A stretch of 64,000 nt of DNA from Symbiotaphrina buchneri (GCA_001599915.1 BCIG01000013.1:620001-684000), one strand, 5' to 3'. Numbered from the stretch's first letter, positions 11,791 to 24,863 are shown. Notes: a model not told the origin generated them from the sequence alone. Numbers and translations: made by a program.

Positions 11791-13299
11791 TGTGGGGCGT
11801 ATGGTCACTACGGTGTTGGTGATCAAGACAGCGAGCAGAAGAAGCGGAGAAGTTGAGGAAGGTGCGGAGGCTTGCAATACGGGGATGCTATCTTACGAAG
11901 GTGCGCATCACCCCGCGCGACACCTTGGTAGCTCTTCCCGGATTGCATGACGCCCCATGTTGAGACGGACCGTGGGATAGCGCGGGGGTCCGGTCGGGGG
12001 CCGGGTTACCGCTTAGGGCAGGAACCAGCGGTCCCAACTCTTCCGCGTTGACACATACACGAGGATGGAACACCTAGACTACGGCCACGGCTTCGATCCC
12101 TTGTCTGAAGCCCCAAGCCGTTAACAACCCAATTCAATCATCTCAAATGCAGCTAATCAATCCCATATAGGGGAAAAAGAATCATAAAGTGGAGCGAGAT
12201 GAAGAGGCTCTCAAGGCATTGCTGGAGCCTAATGTAATTTATCCCAAAAATAATTGGATCTTGAAGCATCATAAAATTCCATTGGCCATCTCCTGCCATC
12301 TCCCCTGGATCTATATACCTAGATAATGTTCAGCGAGACGAAATCGCCTGTATATACTCATTTTCTGTTACGATACCCCCATTCTTTTTAACACGCATCC
12401 CTAGAAGTCAAACAGGATGTCTTTTCAGGGTCTTCCCAGCGCCACTCGCACCTGGCCCACAGACACCTATCCCTCGATAGACCTAAAAAGCAGGAACCTT
12501 CAAAAGTGCCAAAAGGAAAACTATGCAAAAAAAAAGAATCCGAATCAGAGAATCTGAATCAATCACCAGCCGGGGGCGGGGCTCGCTTATCAACCAATCA
12601 GCCCTCCTACTCCCAAATCTCTTCCACTCATAGCTCAGAGAACTTACAACCCGCAACCTTGAGGTTTCAATCCCAAGACATAAACATCTCAGGGATATTT
12701 AAGAGCCACTGCACACACACTCCATATCAGTCCCAACCGCTCGTGCCAGATGCGTTTCGAACCCCCACCGCCCCTTCTCTCAGAGGAGCCAGTGGGTGGA
12801 TTAGGTAAGGTAAGACATACCACGCTCTACCGATTGAGCTCTATTTCAGTGCGAAATTAGCTGGGCTGGTTCGAGGGCTTTTGGGCAGAAGAGACGTACA
12901 CTCCGGCGTGGAACGTAACCACTTGAGCCAATGAGGCGGCTCGGTTGATGGCGGCGCGGCTTATTTGATTATTTGAAGTTGGAGAAGAAAATTACCTCGT
13001 GGACCCGCTTGGGAGGGGGCGAAGTGGGGCTTGTTATGTAAAGCCTTTACCTTTTCAGAGGGTTAGGACTTGGAAGAGGAGGTGGACGAGTGAGTGGGCA
13101 GGAGTAGGAGTACTGCTACTATGGATCAGTTTGAGAAGGGATAGGATGGTTGGAAGAAAGTCATTTCGCTTTTTTGCTGTGTTGCTAGAAGAAGGAATAA
13201 AGATATGTGAAAAAGGGAAAGACGGGATGTCTCGGCCGTCTAGGTAACACACGAGGAAGAATCAATGTCCAGGCAACACCATCGTGAAATTCGCAAGCA
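11791..13299. other. 1.5-kb intergenic region
   Basis: I see no protein-coding gene. On the minus strand between about 12745 and 12850 there is a sequence resembling tRNA A and B boxes, but it does not fold into a complete tRNA (see rejected items). Confidence 0.5.
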
Positions 13300-16200
13300 T
13301 CAGACCACAAGCCCCTGCTTCGCCCTCCAGTCGTTCTCATACGCCGTCGCCAGACTGCGAAGGATGAACCCCATACGCGGCGTAACTATTCAAAAGCACG
13401 TCAGCCCCTGTAACAAGCACTACAAGTCTATTGAGACATTTAAAGAATGTGGCGAGACTTACTCCCCCAAACCCAAGTATCGTCCAAGAAACCGGCCCAC
13501 ACCCGCGCAACTTCTGCGGCGAGCGACCCGTGGCCGTCGTACATGCTCTCGACCTCGCCGAGCAGCGTGCGCACGCGGTCGAGGGTTTGTCGCTCCGCGG
13601 CGTTGGGAGGGTCGAAGTGCTCTTCGCTTTCAATCGTGTGGATCCATTTGGTGAAGAAGAGCGCTGCGGTAAGAAGCCAGCATAGGGCGCGGGCGATGGC
13701 GACAGGGGACCCGGAGCGATCAGAATCATTAGGGGGGGAAAGGAGAATGACGTACCACAATCCCATCCGGCAATGGCGTGTTCGATACTCCAGCTGAACG
13801 CCGCCGTCTTCTTGACGAGCAAGTAGCCGGCTTTGATGGGCGTCAACAGGCCTTCGAACACGCGGCCCGCTGCTTTCGTCAGGAACGGCGTCCGGCTTTG
13901 GTGGCCTTGCACGTAAACCCGCAGAGCTTCCTGCAGGTCCGTCATGTTATCGCTGAGGAGCATCAAGCGATTGAATGACCCGGTGCCGGTAAATGCCCTG
14001 ACATACGAGATGCGCAGCAGAGCGAGCGAGTTGAAAATCAAGGGGCCCTCTGTCTCATCCCACAGCGGCTCGCTCTCGGAGCGGCCCTGGGTGAGCAAGC
14101 TATGGCACCGGGCGAGCGCAGTCTCGGCTTGCGCCACTGTCAGCTGCCGCAGCATGTCGTCGGCGTTGCTGGCCACGGCGAAGACGCTGAAGGACTGCGT
14201 GCATTGCATCTGGTGCCACATGTGGATGTTGACGGCGTGCATGGCGATGGTTGTCGCAAAGGCGCTCCACCGCATGCACGAGCTGTTGAGCTCCTTGCCG
14301 AAGATGAGATGGTTCAGCGCGTCGTTCACGCTGGGGAGGACGATGGTGCCGCGTGAAAGATAGGGAGTACGCCAGGCGTCCTCATTTGGAGCGGTCCATA
14401 GCGCGTCGTCGTCTGGCATTTCCAGGTCCAGGTCTTGCGTGAGAGAGAAGCCCGGCGAGACGCTGTATGTGACGACTTGTAGACTGCTATGAATGAACAT
14501 GCCGTAGAGGAGCCTGTGGAATTGATTAGCAGCGGCATGGAAAGTGGCGGAGGGAGAGACGAACCGTTTCGTTGTTTCTCGGTCGACCCATTCTTCCCAC
14601 GTATCCATTTCCCGCGGTCTAGGTGTCAGCTCAGTCCTTCTGAGGCGGTATTCCTAGGTTTTGTCAGTCATGACCTGCGGATACTTGATTGGTATTTACC
14701 ATAGACAAGTGTCCCAGGTCCTCCACTGCTGCAAGAACCTCAGGCACGTCACCGCTAAAGACCGCAGCAAATGAGATCAGTAGATGACACTGGGCTTCCC
14801 AGATAGGCCGCAATATCTTTTGCTTGAAACGAACACGTCGAGGAACGCCCTATTTGCCATGTCAATCTCGAAGTATCAGAAGAGGACGGACATGTCCGGT
14901 ACTTACTGCAGTTACGGCTTCCAGGGCCCAAGCACGGAGCTGACTGGCGGATTTCCTGTCGAGCCTGTAAAGTGCACCAATAGAACACATCGCAAGCGCC
15001 AAGGGGCCGGGGATTCTGCGTAGGTCGAAAGTGGGCACATGGAAAAGAGGAAGATGATGGTGGAAGCAGACAAAGTAATTTGTCATGAACCGCTGGAGTG
15101 CTCCTGCGCTAGGCAGCGTGACTTCGGCCATCCTTGCCTCTCCAAGTCGCATGGTGATGTCGACGAGAATTGACGCTCGAATGTCGTTATCCAAGTTGAT
15201 AGTCGGTAGATTCCTTGAATGAGCCTTGACAACTTTCGGAAGACGGTCGAAGGGGGCAGAGTCGGCTTGATGGTTTTGGACTTCTCGTTCGAAAGCGCTC
15301 ATGGGAGAGGGAGATGTTGTGTCGCTGGGCTGACTGAAACTTGGATGATGCTGGGCTAGCGGGTTCCCGGTACTGCCGCTGTCGGGCGTGCTGCTGTTGT
15401 CTGAGCCAAACGTCCAGTCGGAAAATGGAAGAGCGGTCTGGCAGCTGGTTTCAGGTAGCATGGTGAAGAAGTTGAGTGTATCGAAGCTGTCATCTGGATC
15501 ATTGAGGAAGCTCAGAGGATCTGTCTGCATGCTCTCCTCCAGCTGCATTGGATTATATGAATGATCAGCTTGCAATCCCATACCACCACCACCGTGATGT
15601 AAGTGATGCGATTGAGCGGCAAAATGATGTTGAAGGTCTGATTCTCCCGTAGAAGCCGGTGGCGTCCTCGATGGATAATCTTCGGTCTTCATACCACCCA
15701 TAAGCGTCTGTCCATCTGCAGATAAGGGAAACGCATCCTGGAGTCGTGGATCGATATTGCTGTCTAGCAGATCGTTTTCGCACGCGTCGTTGTTTGTTGA
15801 GGCGCGAGGGGACGGCAGAAACTCCACGGGCTGCGTGAACTCGATGGGCTCTGAGGAGAATTCCAGAACTGTCTCAATGGGACCCTCCACCAACCCATGC
15901 GAGATCTGTGCTTGTCGCGAATTCTTTCTACGCTTGTTCCCACCTGGTGGTCCCTCTTCATCGGAGTTCAACCATTCAGATCTTCGCTGACCGGCTTTAT
16001 ATGCTCGGTCTTCTTCAGCATGGAGGGTCCTTTCATGTCGGACTACGAGGTCTCTGCAGAGGTAGGAGATCATGCGTAAGCTTCGTTCCAACGGGCTAAA
16101 AGGTCGCCGGCAGTCAACTCACTTTCGGGCATATCGTCTTCGGCAGTACCGGCAAGAAAATGGTCTTTCCCGTGTGTCTGCAGCGTCACTCTATCAGTCC

Positions 16201-16525
16201 CCAATCATCCGGACTAGAGCGGATCTTGAAACATACGCCCTCTTTCGTGACGAGTACAATGTTCGCTTCGATTGAAAGTCTTGTGGCAGGTCCTGCACAT
16301 ATGAATCTTCTTTGCCTTTGTCGGCTGCGCCACAACATGGCCGCTCATCTTCTCTCCCTTGCTGGTCGCAAAAGTCGGTCGGGCCTTAACCGATATGGTA
16401 TCTACGATAGCGGTCGCCATGGGCAAAGCTTGTGCGTTGATGTAATTGATGGTTTGTTCCGTATCACCAGCGGTTCTCGGTGCGCTCGTTTCGGAGTTGC
16501 GCCCCTGGGGATTCGCCGAGTCCAA
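13300..16525 (-). CDS. C2H2 zinc-finger transcription factor with fungal-specific TF domain
   Basis: Eight exons (introns 16178-16236, 16054-16122, 14850-14906, 14654-14699, 14514-14564, 13664-13755, 13386-13462) sum to 924 residues in one frame. Two adjacent C2H2 fingers lie near residues 75-125. The first is CRTCHKTFNRSEHCTRH. The second is split by two introns and reads CRYCRRRYARKDLVVRH with a final His. A Ser/Pro/Gln-rich linker follows, then an all-helical region with the layout of the Fungal_trans regulatory domain (for example FMTNYFVCFHHHLPLFHVPT), and a conserved tail ending MGFILRSLATAYENDW. It should be a nuclear DNA-binding regulator; target genes are unknown. The intron at 14514-14564 is 51 nt, has no stop and keeps frame, so its retention would go unnoticed in ORF calls. 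Confidence 0.9.
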
Positions 16526-17879
16526 TTGCCGACACGTGTGGGAGACTATGATGTGTAGATCGGTCTAGAGATGAATTGTTGGAATCACTCGCATGGATGA
16601 TTGGGCTGATGACGTCGGGCGCACGAGTTCCTTAGATCGCAATAATTTCACGGTGTTGTTGGGTTGGTTGAGGGTGGATACAAGCAGGGTCGAAGGGCAG
16701 ATTCCGAGGGGGGATGAAGCGAGGGACGTTAGATGCGGGGAAGAGATTTCCCTCTCCCCCTTTCTCTCTGGGCACCAGGTGGAGGACGCGGGGACTCGCT
16801 GAGTCTGGGACCCGTCGTCGGTGTCGATTTAGGCGATTCTGGGTCTAGAAGGGCCTTGGCTGCCCTCCTCGCCAGCCCCTCTTGGCTGCTCAGGTTGTCA
16901 TTCTTTCGCTTGTCATTGGCTCATTGAAGCCGACCCTTGGATTTCGAGGGCAACAGACCAGCCGCGTGATTCGGTTTGACTTTGCACGGACCGAGTGGGT
17001 ACAAGATTTCTCCAGACTCCAGAGGAAGGAGGGGTGTTCGGTGTGGCTTCTGCTCAGATTATCAAGAAGCAGTGTGCAAACTTACTTGGCGGTGCAATTC
17101 GTGCTGGAGCAGAAAGTACTTTCTGGCCGGCAGTTGTTGATAAATCTTTCCCGTGGTGTCGGAGTACCGTACGTGTGGCACATAAAGCTCGCAAGGACAC
17201 AAATATGGATATGGCATCTCCGGCCCTGTCGTCTGCACAGCCTTTTCTTTTTTAATCCCATGAAATGATACAGAGAAGCACCAGTTGAACCCTTTCCGCA
17301 CGTGTCCGGGATGGAGGGATGGCCACGCTAGGCTGTGATGACCAGAAGACCTCTTCAGCATTGACTTCTTGGCTTCTGGACGGGGTCCGGTGATGGGATT
17401 AGAAACATTGCAAGATTTCAGAAGATGGAGGGCTGTCAGAAACGCTGGCATACCTGAACGCTGACTGTGCGCCGTTGGTATCGCCGTTTCTTCTGTCGAC
17501 ATTACCCCTTCCCCGTCCAACCCAGATCCGGCAGCTACCCCACCCGGTCCAGCAGCCCCACAGGCCCGGAAAGGGAAGGTGCCAGGGCTTGACCCCAACG
17601 AGTTTGGGGAAACAAGTGGGTCTCATGCCAAGGGCAGCTGGTGGGTCAGTTCCGGCTATGTTCACACCCGGAAGTCGCCCTAGTCGTGTGGGTCTACCTC
17701 CGTAAGGCAGGAATGAGGTAATCAGGGAAAGATCACGTTAAGAGCTTGAGACTTGTCACGCTCTTTGTGTCTTCTGCATCATCATCACCCTGACACTCTT
17801 TTTTAATAACGGCTTCGTCGCTCCCGTTCGTGAAACCTGCAAGGCCTGCATTCATCTATCTGAGAAGAGAACCTACAAT
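16526..17879. other. 1.35-kb intergenic region
   Basis: This region separates the divergent C2H2 regulator and the small unknown gene and probably holds both 5' UTRs. Open frames exist here but none shows a conserved domain or intron signals. Confidence 0.5.
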
Positions 17880-18214
17880 ATGGCGAACCCAGCATTCAAA
17901 AAGGTCGGTCCTGCCGTTTCCCGGACACTCCGTCGAACAGCAAATCTAACATACAACAGGCAATCATCCTGGGCGCAGGCGCTGCGGGTTCTCTTTTTGG
18001 CCTGAACAAGCAGAACGGAGGCGTCGAACAACTCGAAGCACCCGCAAAACTCGAGCGGCAAACATCTACGTCCTCACTAGAGTCAACCGACGAGCTGGAG
18101 CAGAGGCCACGGCCAGATGTCGTCCCATTAAGACGCTCGAGTACCACTTCTGTTTCAAGTGTTACGGCGTTGAGCAACCATCGCATTTCGGAGATACAGG
18201 CCTGTTGGCCATGA
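17880..18214 (+). CDS. Small protein of unknown function (92 residues)
   Basis: The first exon is 8 codons (MANPAFKK). A 56-nt intron (17904-17959, donor GTCGGT, CTAAC branch site, CAG acceptor) joins it to an 85-codon exon ending at TGA 18212-18214. The second exon starts AIILGAGAAGSLFGL, a glycine-rich hydrophobic segment like a Rossmann strand or short membrane segment. The rest is polar and Ser/Thr/Arg-rich. I do not recognise a family. Support comes from the clean splice signals, the good start context after a pyrimidine-rich leader, and the absence of competing frames. It could also be a truncated relative of a larger gene. Confidence 0.5.
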
Positions 18215-18977
18215 AGGGGATACGGAAGGTGGAGTCTGCACATTTGATCGGGGTGTAACTGCCTCGTCGGAGTAGGAAGGCGTACTGGGGCTCACTTTGC
18301 TGTACCGTCATGGATCCACTGGATGAATGACTCATGATAAGTCAGGGCTACTTGCCGTGCAACAGAACATTGATAGCATCATATACCACAAAGCAATACA
18401 AATTCATCAAACCTGAAGCATCTCACTTTCTCCTCTTCACCTCTCGTGAAACCCCGCCTGCAAGCATGACTCGCCTCCCTTCACCGTCGCAACCGGCTAA
18501 TCACAAACCCTGCGGCTCTGATTGGCCGGAGACGGAACGCCAAGGCCGGGATAACCCCAGATCATCCTCCCGGCCGCGCTTGCCGATTGAGCCCCACACT
18601 TGCATAAGGGTTATGAAAGCCAAGAAGCGATGTGCGACCGATCTCTTCCTTAAACTGGCAGGTTAAAGACTCTAGATGATGTCGCACCTCGTATTTTGTG
18701 CGGAGTGGACGTAGACATCAGTACAGCTGTTGCTATGGTCACGGAGAGTGGTGTCGGGTTTGAGCGCTCGCGCTCTAACGGTCTGTCAATACCTGCTGAC
18801 TCAAATGAGCAATGCGGTCTGATTACGCGTCTGCCTTGCTGATGGTCAGCCGTCAGGATATTTGCGACAGTCCCCATCTGCACTATTTTTGCTTGCTGAA
18901 TCTGAGGAGGTTGGCGGAAAAAGCATGCTGGTAGCGGGAACTTCGACAACTCTTCCTAGGTTTACAACAAGACAGGT
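18215..18977. other. Intergenic, convergent 3' ends
   Basis: It lies between converging genes. No gene, repeat or RNA was recognised. Confidence 0.5.
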
Positions 18978-20037
18978 CTAGCCACCTAACGTCACATAAC
19001 TCGGCGTCGGCGTATCATCCGACATATCCGCATAAGCAGACCAATGCTTGCCAACATACTGCTGCCTTTCCGCCTCGTCCACAATAGCAATAGCCAAATC
19101 CGCCGCCGTAATCCCATGCAACCGCCCATCAAGATCTTTCGAACTGCCCATATCCCCCTTCAACGGCAGCTTATCCATCACAACCTCATACCTCCCCGTC
19201 CTCTTCCCGGGCCTATACAGCGAGCTGGGACTCACAAACGTCCACCTAAACGCCGTATTCCCATCAAAGAACATAAAGCTCGTCCTACACCCTGTAATAA
19301 ACACCAGCGCGCGATCGCCCTGCTTGACATAGTCCTCATACTCTTCAATCACTCTCCTCGTCTCCGCCGTCTCCTTGCCCTCCCGCAGCGCAATCCGCGC
19401 GTTCCGGTACGCTCGTAGCCCGGCGCCCATGGGACCTAACCGCTCCTCCATATACACGGTGTGCGCCTCGCTGTCGGCGACGCCCCGCCGGTATGCGAGC
19501 CACCAGTCGCTGCTCTCGAGCGCGCAGACGGTGTCCAGGCCGGGCATGGAGAGGCTGCCGCAGCCGCCGACTTGAATGAAGTATGGGACTTGAGCCTGTT
19601 TGACGGCGAGGACGATCTTGCGGGTCACTTCGAGGAAGGGCACTGTAGGTGGTTAGCCCAGTAGCAGGTGGCACAACAGAGAATCCGCATCCCCTTTGTG
19701 TCATTTTACAGATGGTCAAATCAAAACAGCAGCGGAACGTACTATACTGCAACGCATGCGCCCCTTCCGAATGCGGTCCGTATTCATTGACCAGCACGTC
19801 CAGTCCACGAAACGCCTCTCGCAGCTCGGGGATCGACTGCTTCGATACGTCGAGCGGCTTGGGTTGGTATCGTTCGTGCTTGCCCAGCGTTTCTGGGTGG
19901 CGAGAAAACCCGATGACGGTGTGGCCCCGGTTGATGAGTTCCACGCAGAGGTAGGAGCCACCGAAACCAGCGGGCCCGATGGCGCCGACCTTCAAAGGCC
20001 GGCTGGGGGAGACGTTCATTATTTCGCGCCGTTGCAT
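18978..20037 (-). CDS. NAD(P)-binding Rossmann-fold oxidoreductase (NmrA/epimerase-like)
   Basis: Two exons joined over intron 19643-19742 (donor GTACGT, CTAAC branch site, acceptor ACAG) give 319 residues. The Met 6 codons downstream (20019) is an equally good start. The N-terminal Rossmann strand reads LKVGAIGPAGFGGSYL; an acidic or basic residue pattern after strand 2 (GFSRHPETLGKH) suggests NADP(H). VLVNEYGPHSEGAH and QVPYFIQVGGCGSL match the later strands of the atypical short-chain/NAD(P)H-binding (PF13460-type) group. C-terminal lines such as HGITAADLAIAIVDE are typical of the family. Such proteins are reductases, epimerases or redox sensors; the substrate cannot be told. It neighbours a metallo-beta-lactamase and a P450, and a shared catabolic role is possible but unproven. 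Confidence 0.85.
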
Positions 20038-20338
20038 GCTGGTTGGGAGAGTTAAAGGGAGGGTTGCTGTGACTGTACGGTGTGTTTGGATTTGGCATAC
20101 TTGCTTGATATATATGGATACCCCACCAGGCTCCTTGGCCCCGCATTTACTCCTATGAGTTGGGGACGAGGCTAGCTACGCATCTGGCAAAAGCAGTGAA
20201 TTCGGAGTCATGATTCCATGTGTGCTCTGCAATTTAAGCCGAAGAATGGGGAAACACAGCGACCCCGTTCATTTGCTCTCATGCTTCTCCATCCAACCCC
20301 TCAAGTTGTCAATGCATCCTACATTGATTACCCCTATC
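20038..20338. other. Short intergenic region
   Basis: It holds the promoter of the Rossmann-fold oxidoreductase and the end of the metallo-beta-lactamase gene, both transcribed leftward. Nothing else was seen. Confidence 0.5.
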
Positions 20339-21469
20339 CTATGGTACAGCTTCTTTCGGTAAACCTTCAACGGCGAACTTGTGCATATCCTCATCAAGTA
20401 GACTCATCAGAACCTTATCCGTTCCCTTCTTCATCCAACTGGCATCATGCGCCAAAGCGAGATGCATGCCCTGCTTCTCCAGCTGCCTCAGCTTCTCAAT
20501 CGTCTTCTTTGCCGCCGGGATATCCGCCATCAACGATGATTTACTACCATCCGGAAGAGAAAATACCGCAATTTCATGGATACCATCGATAATCGCCCTA
20601 ATACATCAGCAAGTAGCACCTCTACCCACTAACACTATCAACATACCTCGAGTGGCAACAATCACTCCCCAATATAACCCACTCGCCACCCTGCAGCCGC
20701 GCCGCCGCACACAGATTCCCAGGCATATGTCCCGGCGCTTGGATCACCCAGAAGCTGCCGTTGCCGAAGAAATCCATTGCGCGCTCGAAGGGCCCGAACG
20801 GCACCCACGGCCCTTCCAGCTCGTGCCATTTCTCAGTTGCGTTCTCGGGGTCGAAGAAGCGTCCGTCCCATTGTACGTCCTCGTGGAAATGCCCTGGCGC
20901 GCAGTATTCTTTCGTCTCTGGGCCGAGATACTGCTTTGCTCGTGGGAAGTGCTTGCTCATGGGGCGACAGTGGTCCCAGTGGGCGTGACTATTGAGTCAG
21001 ACCTTGAACAAGATGGGCCGACGGCTGTGGGATCGAGGGCCATACCTGAAGATGATCGTATCCACTTGTTCAGGCTGAACCCCCCGCTTCTTCATCTGCG
21101 ACGCCAGATCCTGGCGAGGTCCCACCGCACTCGTGCCATCGAGCATGACCTTCTGCACCCATGGTGTATAATCATCTCGATCCTGTTCACGCAGCGCAAC
21201 AGATCAGAACCCCGTCTCGCGATGACCCAGTTCACAACAAGCATGCCTACCGAGCCGATTCCCACATCCCATATCACATTTCGCCCGCTCTACGGATCAT
21301 GGACGTAGAACGCCCAGTCATACAGCCGGAAAGTCTCGTTCTCGACGTTCGCATGCACGCGGCACGTATCGGCGATGAAGCTGCCGCCGTCGAGGAGCGA
21401 GACTTCGACGTGGGATTTGCTGTCCGGTATGGACGTGTTTTCGTTGGCCATTGGAGACGTAGACGTCAT
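20339..21469 (-). CDS. Metallo-beta-lactamase-fold hydrolase (lactonase-like), internal stop
   Basis: Four exons (introns 21183-21250, 20989-21045, 20598-20646) sum to 319 codons. The zinc site is clear: SHAHWDHC (HxHxDH), APGHMPGNL and GSDCCHSR. The general layout resembles N-acyl homoserine lactonase-type enzymes, which hydrolyse lactones or related esters. In the first exon codon 60 is TAG (21290-21292). It sits in the middle of the conserved run LYDWAFYVHDP-stop-SGRNVIWDVGIG, where relatives have a polar residue. A 57-nt intron removing it is formally possible, but it would delete conserved residues. So the gene is either inactivated, read through, or affected by a sequence error. All other exons are intact, which argues for a recent event. 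Confidence 0.8.
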
Positions 21470-22271
21470 ACGGCAGCTATAGTTTGGAGGCAGAGCATTT
21501 TAGATTCTGGAAAGGATCATGGCCGTGTGGGGATGTTGCCGGAGTTGGGCCGGCCTTTAGGTTTGGAGTTCGGATGTGGGGTAAAGAGGAGAATTCTCGG
21601 CGATGGGATCCTCATGGATTTGCGCCCTTACAATCTACACTGTAAACACCAATTTTCAAGACTGGACCATCTTCATTTATTGAAATGGATCTTCAAATGC
21701 AGGCGGAAGGCAATCTAAGAGGCGTGACTATTGTCAGTAGATAATGAAAACATCTCGGACACGCCTAAATGAGGTCGAGGGACATTTGTCGACTCCCTCT
21801 GAATGCAAGATCCAAATCGCGAGGATAGAGCACAGTACAATAATGACGGCACGCTGATTATATAGCAACGAGTAGAATTTCTTGATCAACACGAGTGGGA
21901 AGCGGTCGCAGATATTCAAGGCTTCCCCGACTACAGTTCATCAGGTGGGCGCAAAGTGGGATTTCTCCGCAAAGATCCCCACTTCCTGTGGGAGTTCCTC
22001 GCGCACGGTCAGCAATCCTGAACTAAATCGGATGCTGCACACAGTTTCGAGGGAATTCCTAGACCATCCGGAACTGGGCCAAGGTTGGAGACCCCGCACG
22101 GGGCGACCAAGGCGTCCCAGGATCCACTGGCCGCTGATAGCCACAATGTCTTCCCCCACCCCAAGTCAACGCTCCTTTATATTCCGCTGTATCCGGCCAG
22201 ACCTGACAGGTATCTATTCCAGATTAGCCATCGTTGTTTGGTCCTGATCATCATCGTTTTACATCAGAACA
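21470..22271. other. Intergenic between divergent hydrolase and P450
   Basis: This is the shared 5' region of two diverging genes. No regulatory motif stands out. Confidence 0.5.
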
Positions 22272-23964
22272 ATGGCACAACTCGCTCAGTTGGTTTCGGC
22301 CTCTTCGAGTCTGAAAGCGAGCTATGTTGTCCTATTCCTGGTCATAGTGTTTTTTGGACGGTTAGCCGTGAAAGCGTGGTGGACTCCACTCCGTCATGTC
22401 CCTGGTCCTTTTCTGGCCAAGTTCACACGTCTGTGGAAGTTGTTGGAGGTCCGCAAGGGGTCGTTTGAGAAAACGAATATTGCTTTGCATCGCAAATATG
22501 GTATTGCTCAGAAGTTGGTGCCCAATAGAACCCGTTTCTAATGACATTGACAGGACCGATTGTTCGTATTGCTCCGGATGAATACAGTATTGATGATCTA
22601 GAGGCCGTCAAAACCATCTACGGCCATGGCAGCCAGTTTGCAAAGGTTCGTGGTCTCTATGACTATTCTGCTGCCAATGTTGACGGGGCATAGTCTCCAT
22701 GGTACTTTGCAAGTGGAAGCCCCAATCCACACGAGTTCGACTTGTTCACAGAGCGGGATATTGCAAGGCACGCTGCCATGAGGCGAAAGGTTGCGTCTGC
22801 TTACTCGATGACTGCGCTGCTCCAGATGGAGAAGTATGTGGATGACTGCACTGCGCTGTTCGCTCGACGCCTCCGAGAGTTTGCCAAAGCGGGCTCAAAT
22901 CCGAACATGACACAATGGTTACAGTTCTATGCCTTTGAAGTTATCGGGGAGCTTACTGTAGGCAGACTGCGGTGAACAGGGCTTGGGCTTTGGCTGACAT
23001 TGCTGCAGGTAGCCAAGAAGTTTGGTTTCATCGAGTCCGGTCAGGACATAGGCGGCATCGTCGCTGCCATCGACCAATACCTGTCATATCTCTCCAATGT
23101 TGGCGTCTACTCAGAGTGGCATCCGTTCTGCACCAAAGTCATCACAGCTCTCAGGGGCGGACGGAGCTACATGATCGACTTCACAAAGGCGCAGCTGGAT
23201 GAGAGAGAGCAGATGGGACACAGCCCGCATGAACTCGAAGGCGGTGCAGACTTCTTGAGCAAGTTCCTTGGACAACACAAGCAGAACCCGGAGTATTTCA
23301 CCGAGCGGGATGTGTTTGTCGGCTGCATCACGAATATCGGCGCAGGTTCTGACACGACGTCAGTAAGCTTGAGCGCGGTGTTCTATAATCTCTGCAAACA
23401 TCCCGATGTGTTGCAGAAGCTGAGGGAGGAGCTGGAAGCTAAGAGGGCGGATGGAAAATTGAGTGATCCAGTCACGTTCAAAGAGTCGCAGGATTGTCCT
23501 TATCTCCAAGCGGTGATCAAGGAAGCACTTCGTGTCCATCCCGCAACTGGGTTTCCGTTGGGTCGGGTAGTGCCAAAGGGAGGTGCAACGATTGCCAATA
23601 CATATTTCCCAGAAGGAGTACGTCGCTCCATCTTCAGGCTCCCCGCCGTTCAATGCTGACATATCGCAGACGATCGTCGGTGTAAATTCATGGGTGGCCC
23701 ATGCCAACAAGCTCGTCTTCGGCGAAGATGCAGAGACATTCCGGCCCGATCGCTGGCTCACCTCCAAGGAGAAGTACAATCAGATGGACAGATACTATTT
23801 CACCGTAAGTTTCCCCGGATCCAGTGCAGTGTGTCTCGCTGCTGACGTTCGACTTTCAGTTTGGCTTGGGCGCGAGGACTTGCATCGGGAAGAACATCAG
23901 CATCATGGAGATCTCGAAATTGGTTCCGAAGCTTGTGTTGGATTTTGACTTTGAGAGCTTGTGA
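22272..23964 (+). CDS. Cytochrome P450 (pisatin-demethylase-like), tail out of frame
   Basis: Six exons (introns 22501-22553, 22646-22693, 22958-23008, 23618-23669, 23805-23859) give 477 residues. A membrane anchor (SYVVLFLVIVFFGRL) is followed by the proline-rich hinge RHVPGPFLAKFTRLW. The oxygen-binding helix I is GAGSDTTS, the ExxR is KEALR, the PxRW reads FRPDRW, and the haem loop is FGLGARTCIG. The sequence resembles fungal P450s of the pisatin demethylase type; the substrate is unknown. The frame stops at TGA 23962-23964 right after DFDFESL. One frame over, the sequence continues NPNAELKTRNVWFVKQES to a TAG at 24048-24050, the normal P450 tail. So one base appears lost near 23960, and the model lacks about 28 residues. 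The haem site is untouched. Confidence 0.88.
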
Positions 23965-24863
23965 ATCCCAATGCGGAGCTGAAGACTCGCAATGTCTGGT
24001 TTGTTAAGCAGGAGAGCTTTTTGTGTAGAGTTCATGTTAGGCAGAACTAGAAAAGGCCACCGGACGGTCCTTGGAGTTGTGCAACTGCGCGTAGAACTCG
24101 GGCAAGATGAGGGGATTGTACTACTGTGAAGCCTTTGGGCAGCGTATATAAGAAGATTTCCCTAGTTATACCTTTGCAATCTGCCCATATGAGCATGGAA
24201 GTTCATGACGCAAAGCTCGTTCTTGCAACTATCATGTGCCGCACGATTTCTATGACGATCCCAACGAGGACAACAGACAAGTAGGTAATCCCAACCAAGT
24301 AAAGAAAAAAGAAAATAAGACACACAAAGGCAAGCGTACATCTCCGAAGCAAAAAGTTCGGGGCCGTGGCCACTTTCCGGCCAGGGCACCCTATGAAAAC
24401 TCCCGATCCGAAGAAAGGTGGTTTTACCAGGACTCGAACACAAGGTGTCAACATGGGAAAGGTGTACTAACGGTTCACTAATCACTCCCTTTCCCGAATT
24501 CCCAATTGGGTAATTTGGCATTATGGGGAGCACCGTTGGGTCGTTTCGACCATCTCATGTTTCCAGTTGAAGGAAGATCGCTTATTCTCATATATATCTT
24601 GATAAAGCAGCTGGACCATACAAAGCCTGAGACACCTAGATGCTACCTATAGATACCTGTACCTTGTCGCCTTTACAGGCTAGGCTTAATGCTTTATTAT
24701 TGGAGATACTTGAACCTGTATATCTGGTGTAACCACACCGGATTTATAAGTACGTAGGTTCCGTAAGCGAACCCCTGTGGTTTCATCGCGTCAGCTCTGA
24801 CGCGACGTTCCTTCCACCACAACACCTTCCATCCGTACCTGATCTCAGAGGATTGTCACAATC
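23965..24863. other. Intergenic region with displaced P450 tail
   Basis: The first about 85 bases are the out-of-frame end of the P450. The rest shows no gene. A degenerate tRNA-like stretch near 24410-24490 on the minus strand was considered and rejected. Confidence 0.5.

Noticed and set aside
12745-12850. tRNA-like A box (AGCTCAATCGGTAGAGC) and B box (GGTTCGAAAC) on the minus strand
   Set aside because: The acceptor ends and T stem do not pair, and position 8 is not T. It is at best a degenerate tRNA relic.
17062-17598. 178-codon minus-strand open frame upstream of the small unknown gene
   Set aside because: No domain, no splice signals and unremarkable composition; treated as chance.
24410-24490. 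Minus-strand tRNA-like sequence with a TTCGAGTCC T-loop
   Set aside because: The T stem and acceptor stem do not pair, so no functional tRNA can be drawn.
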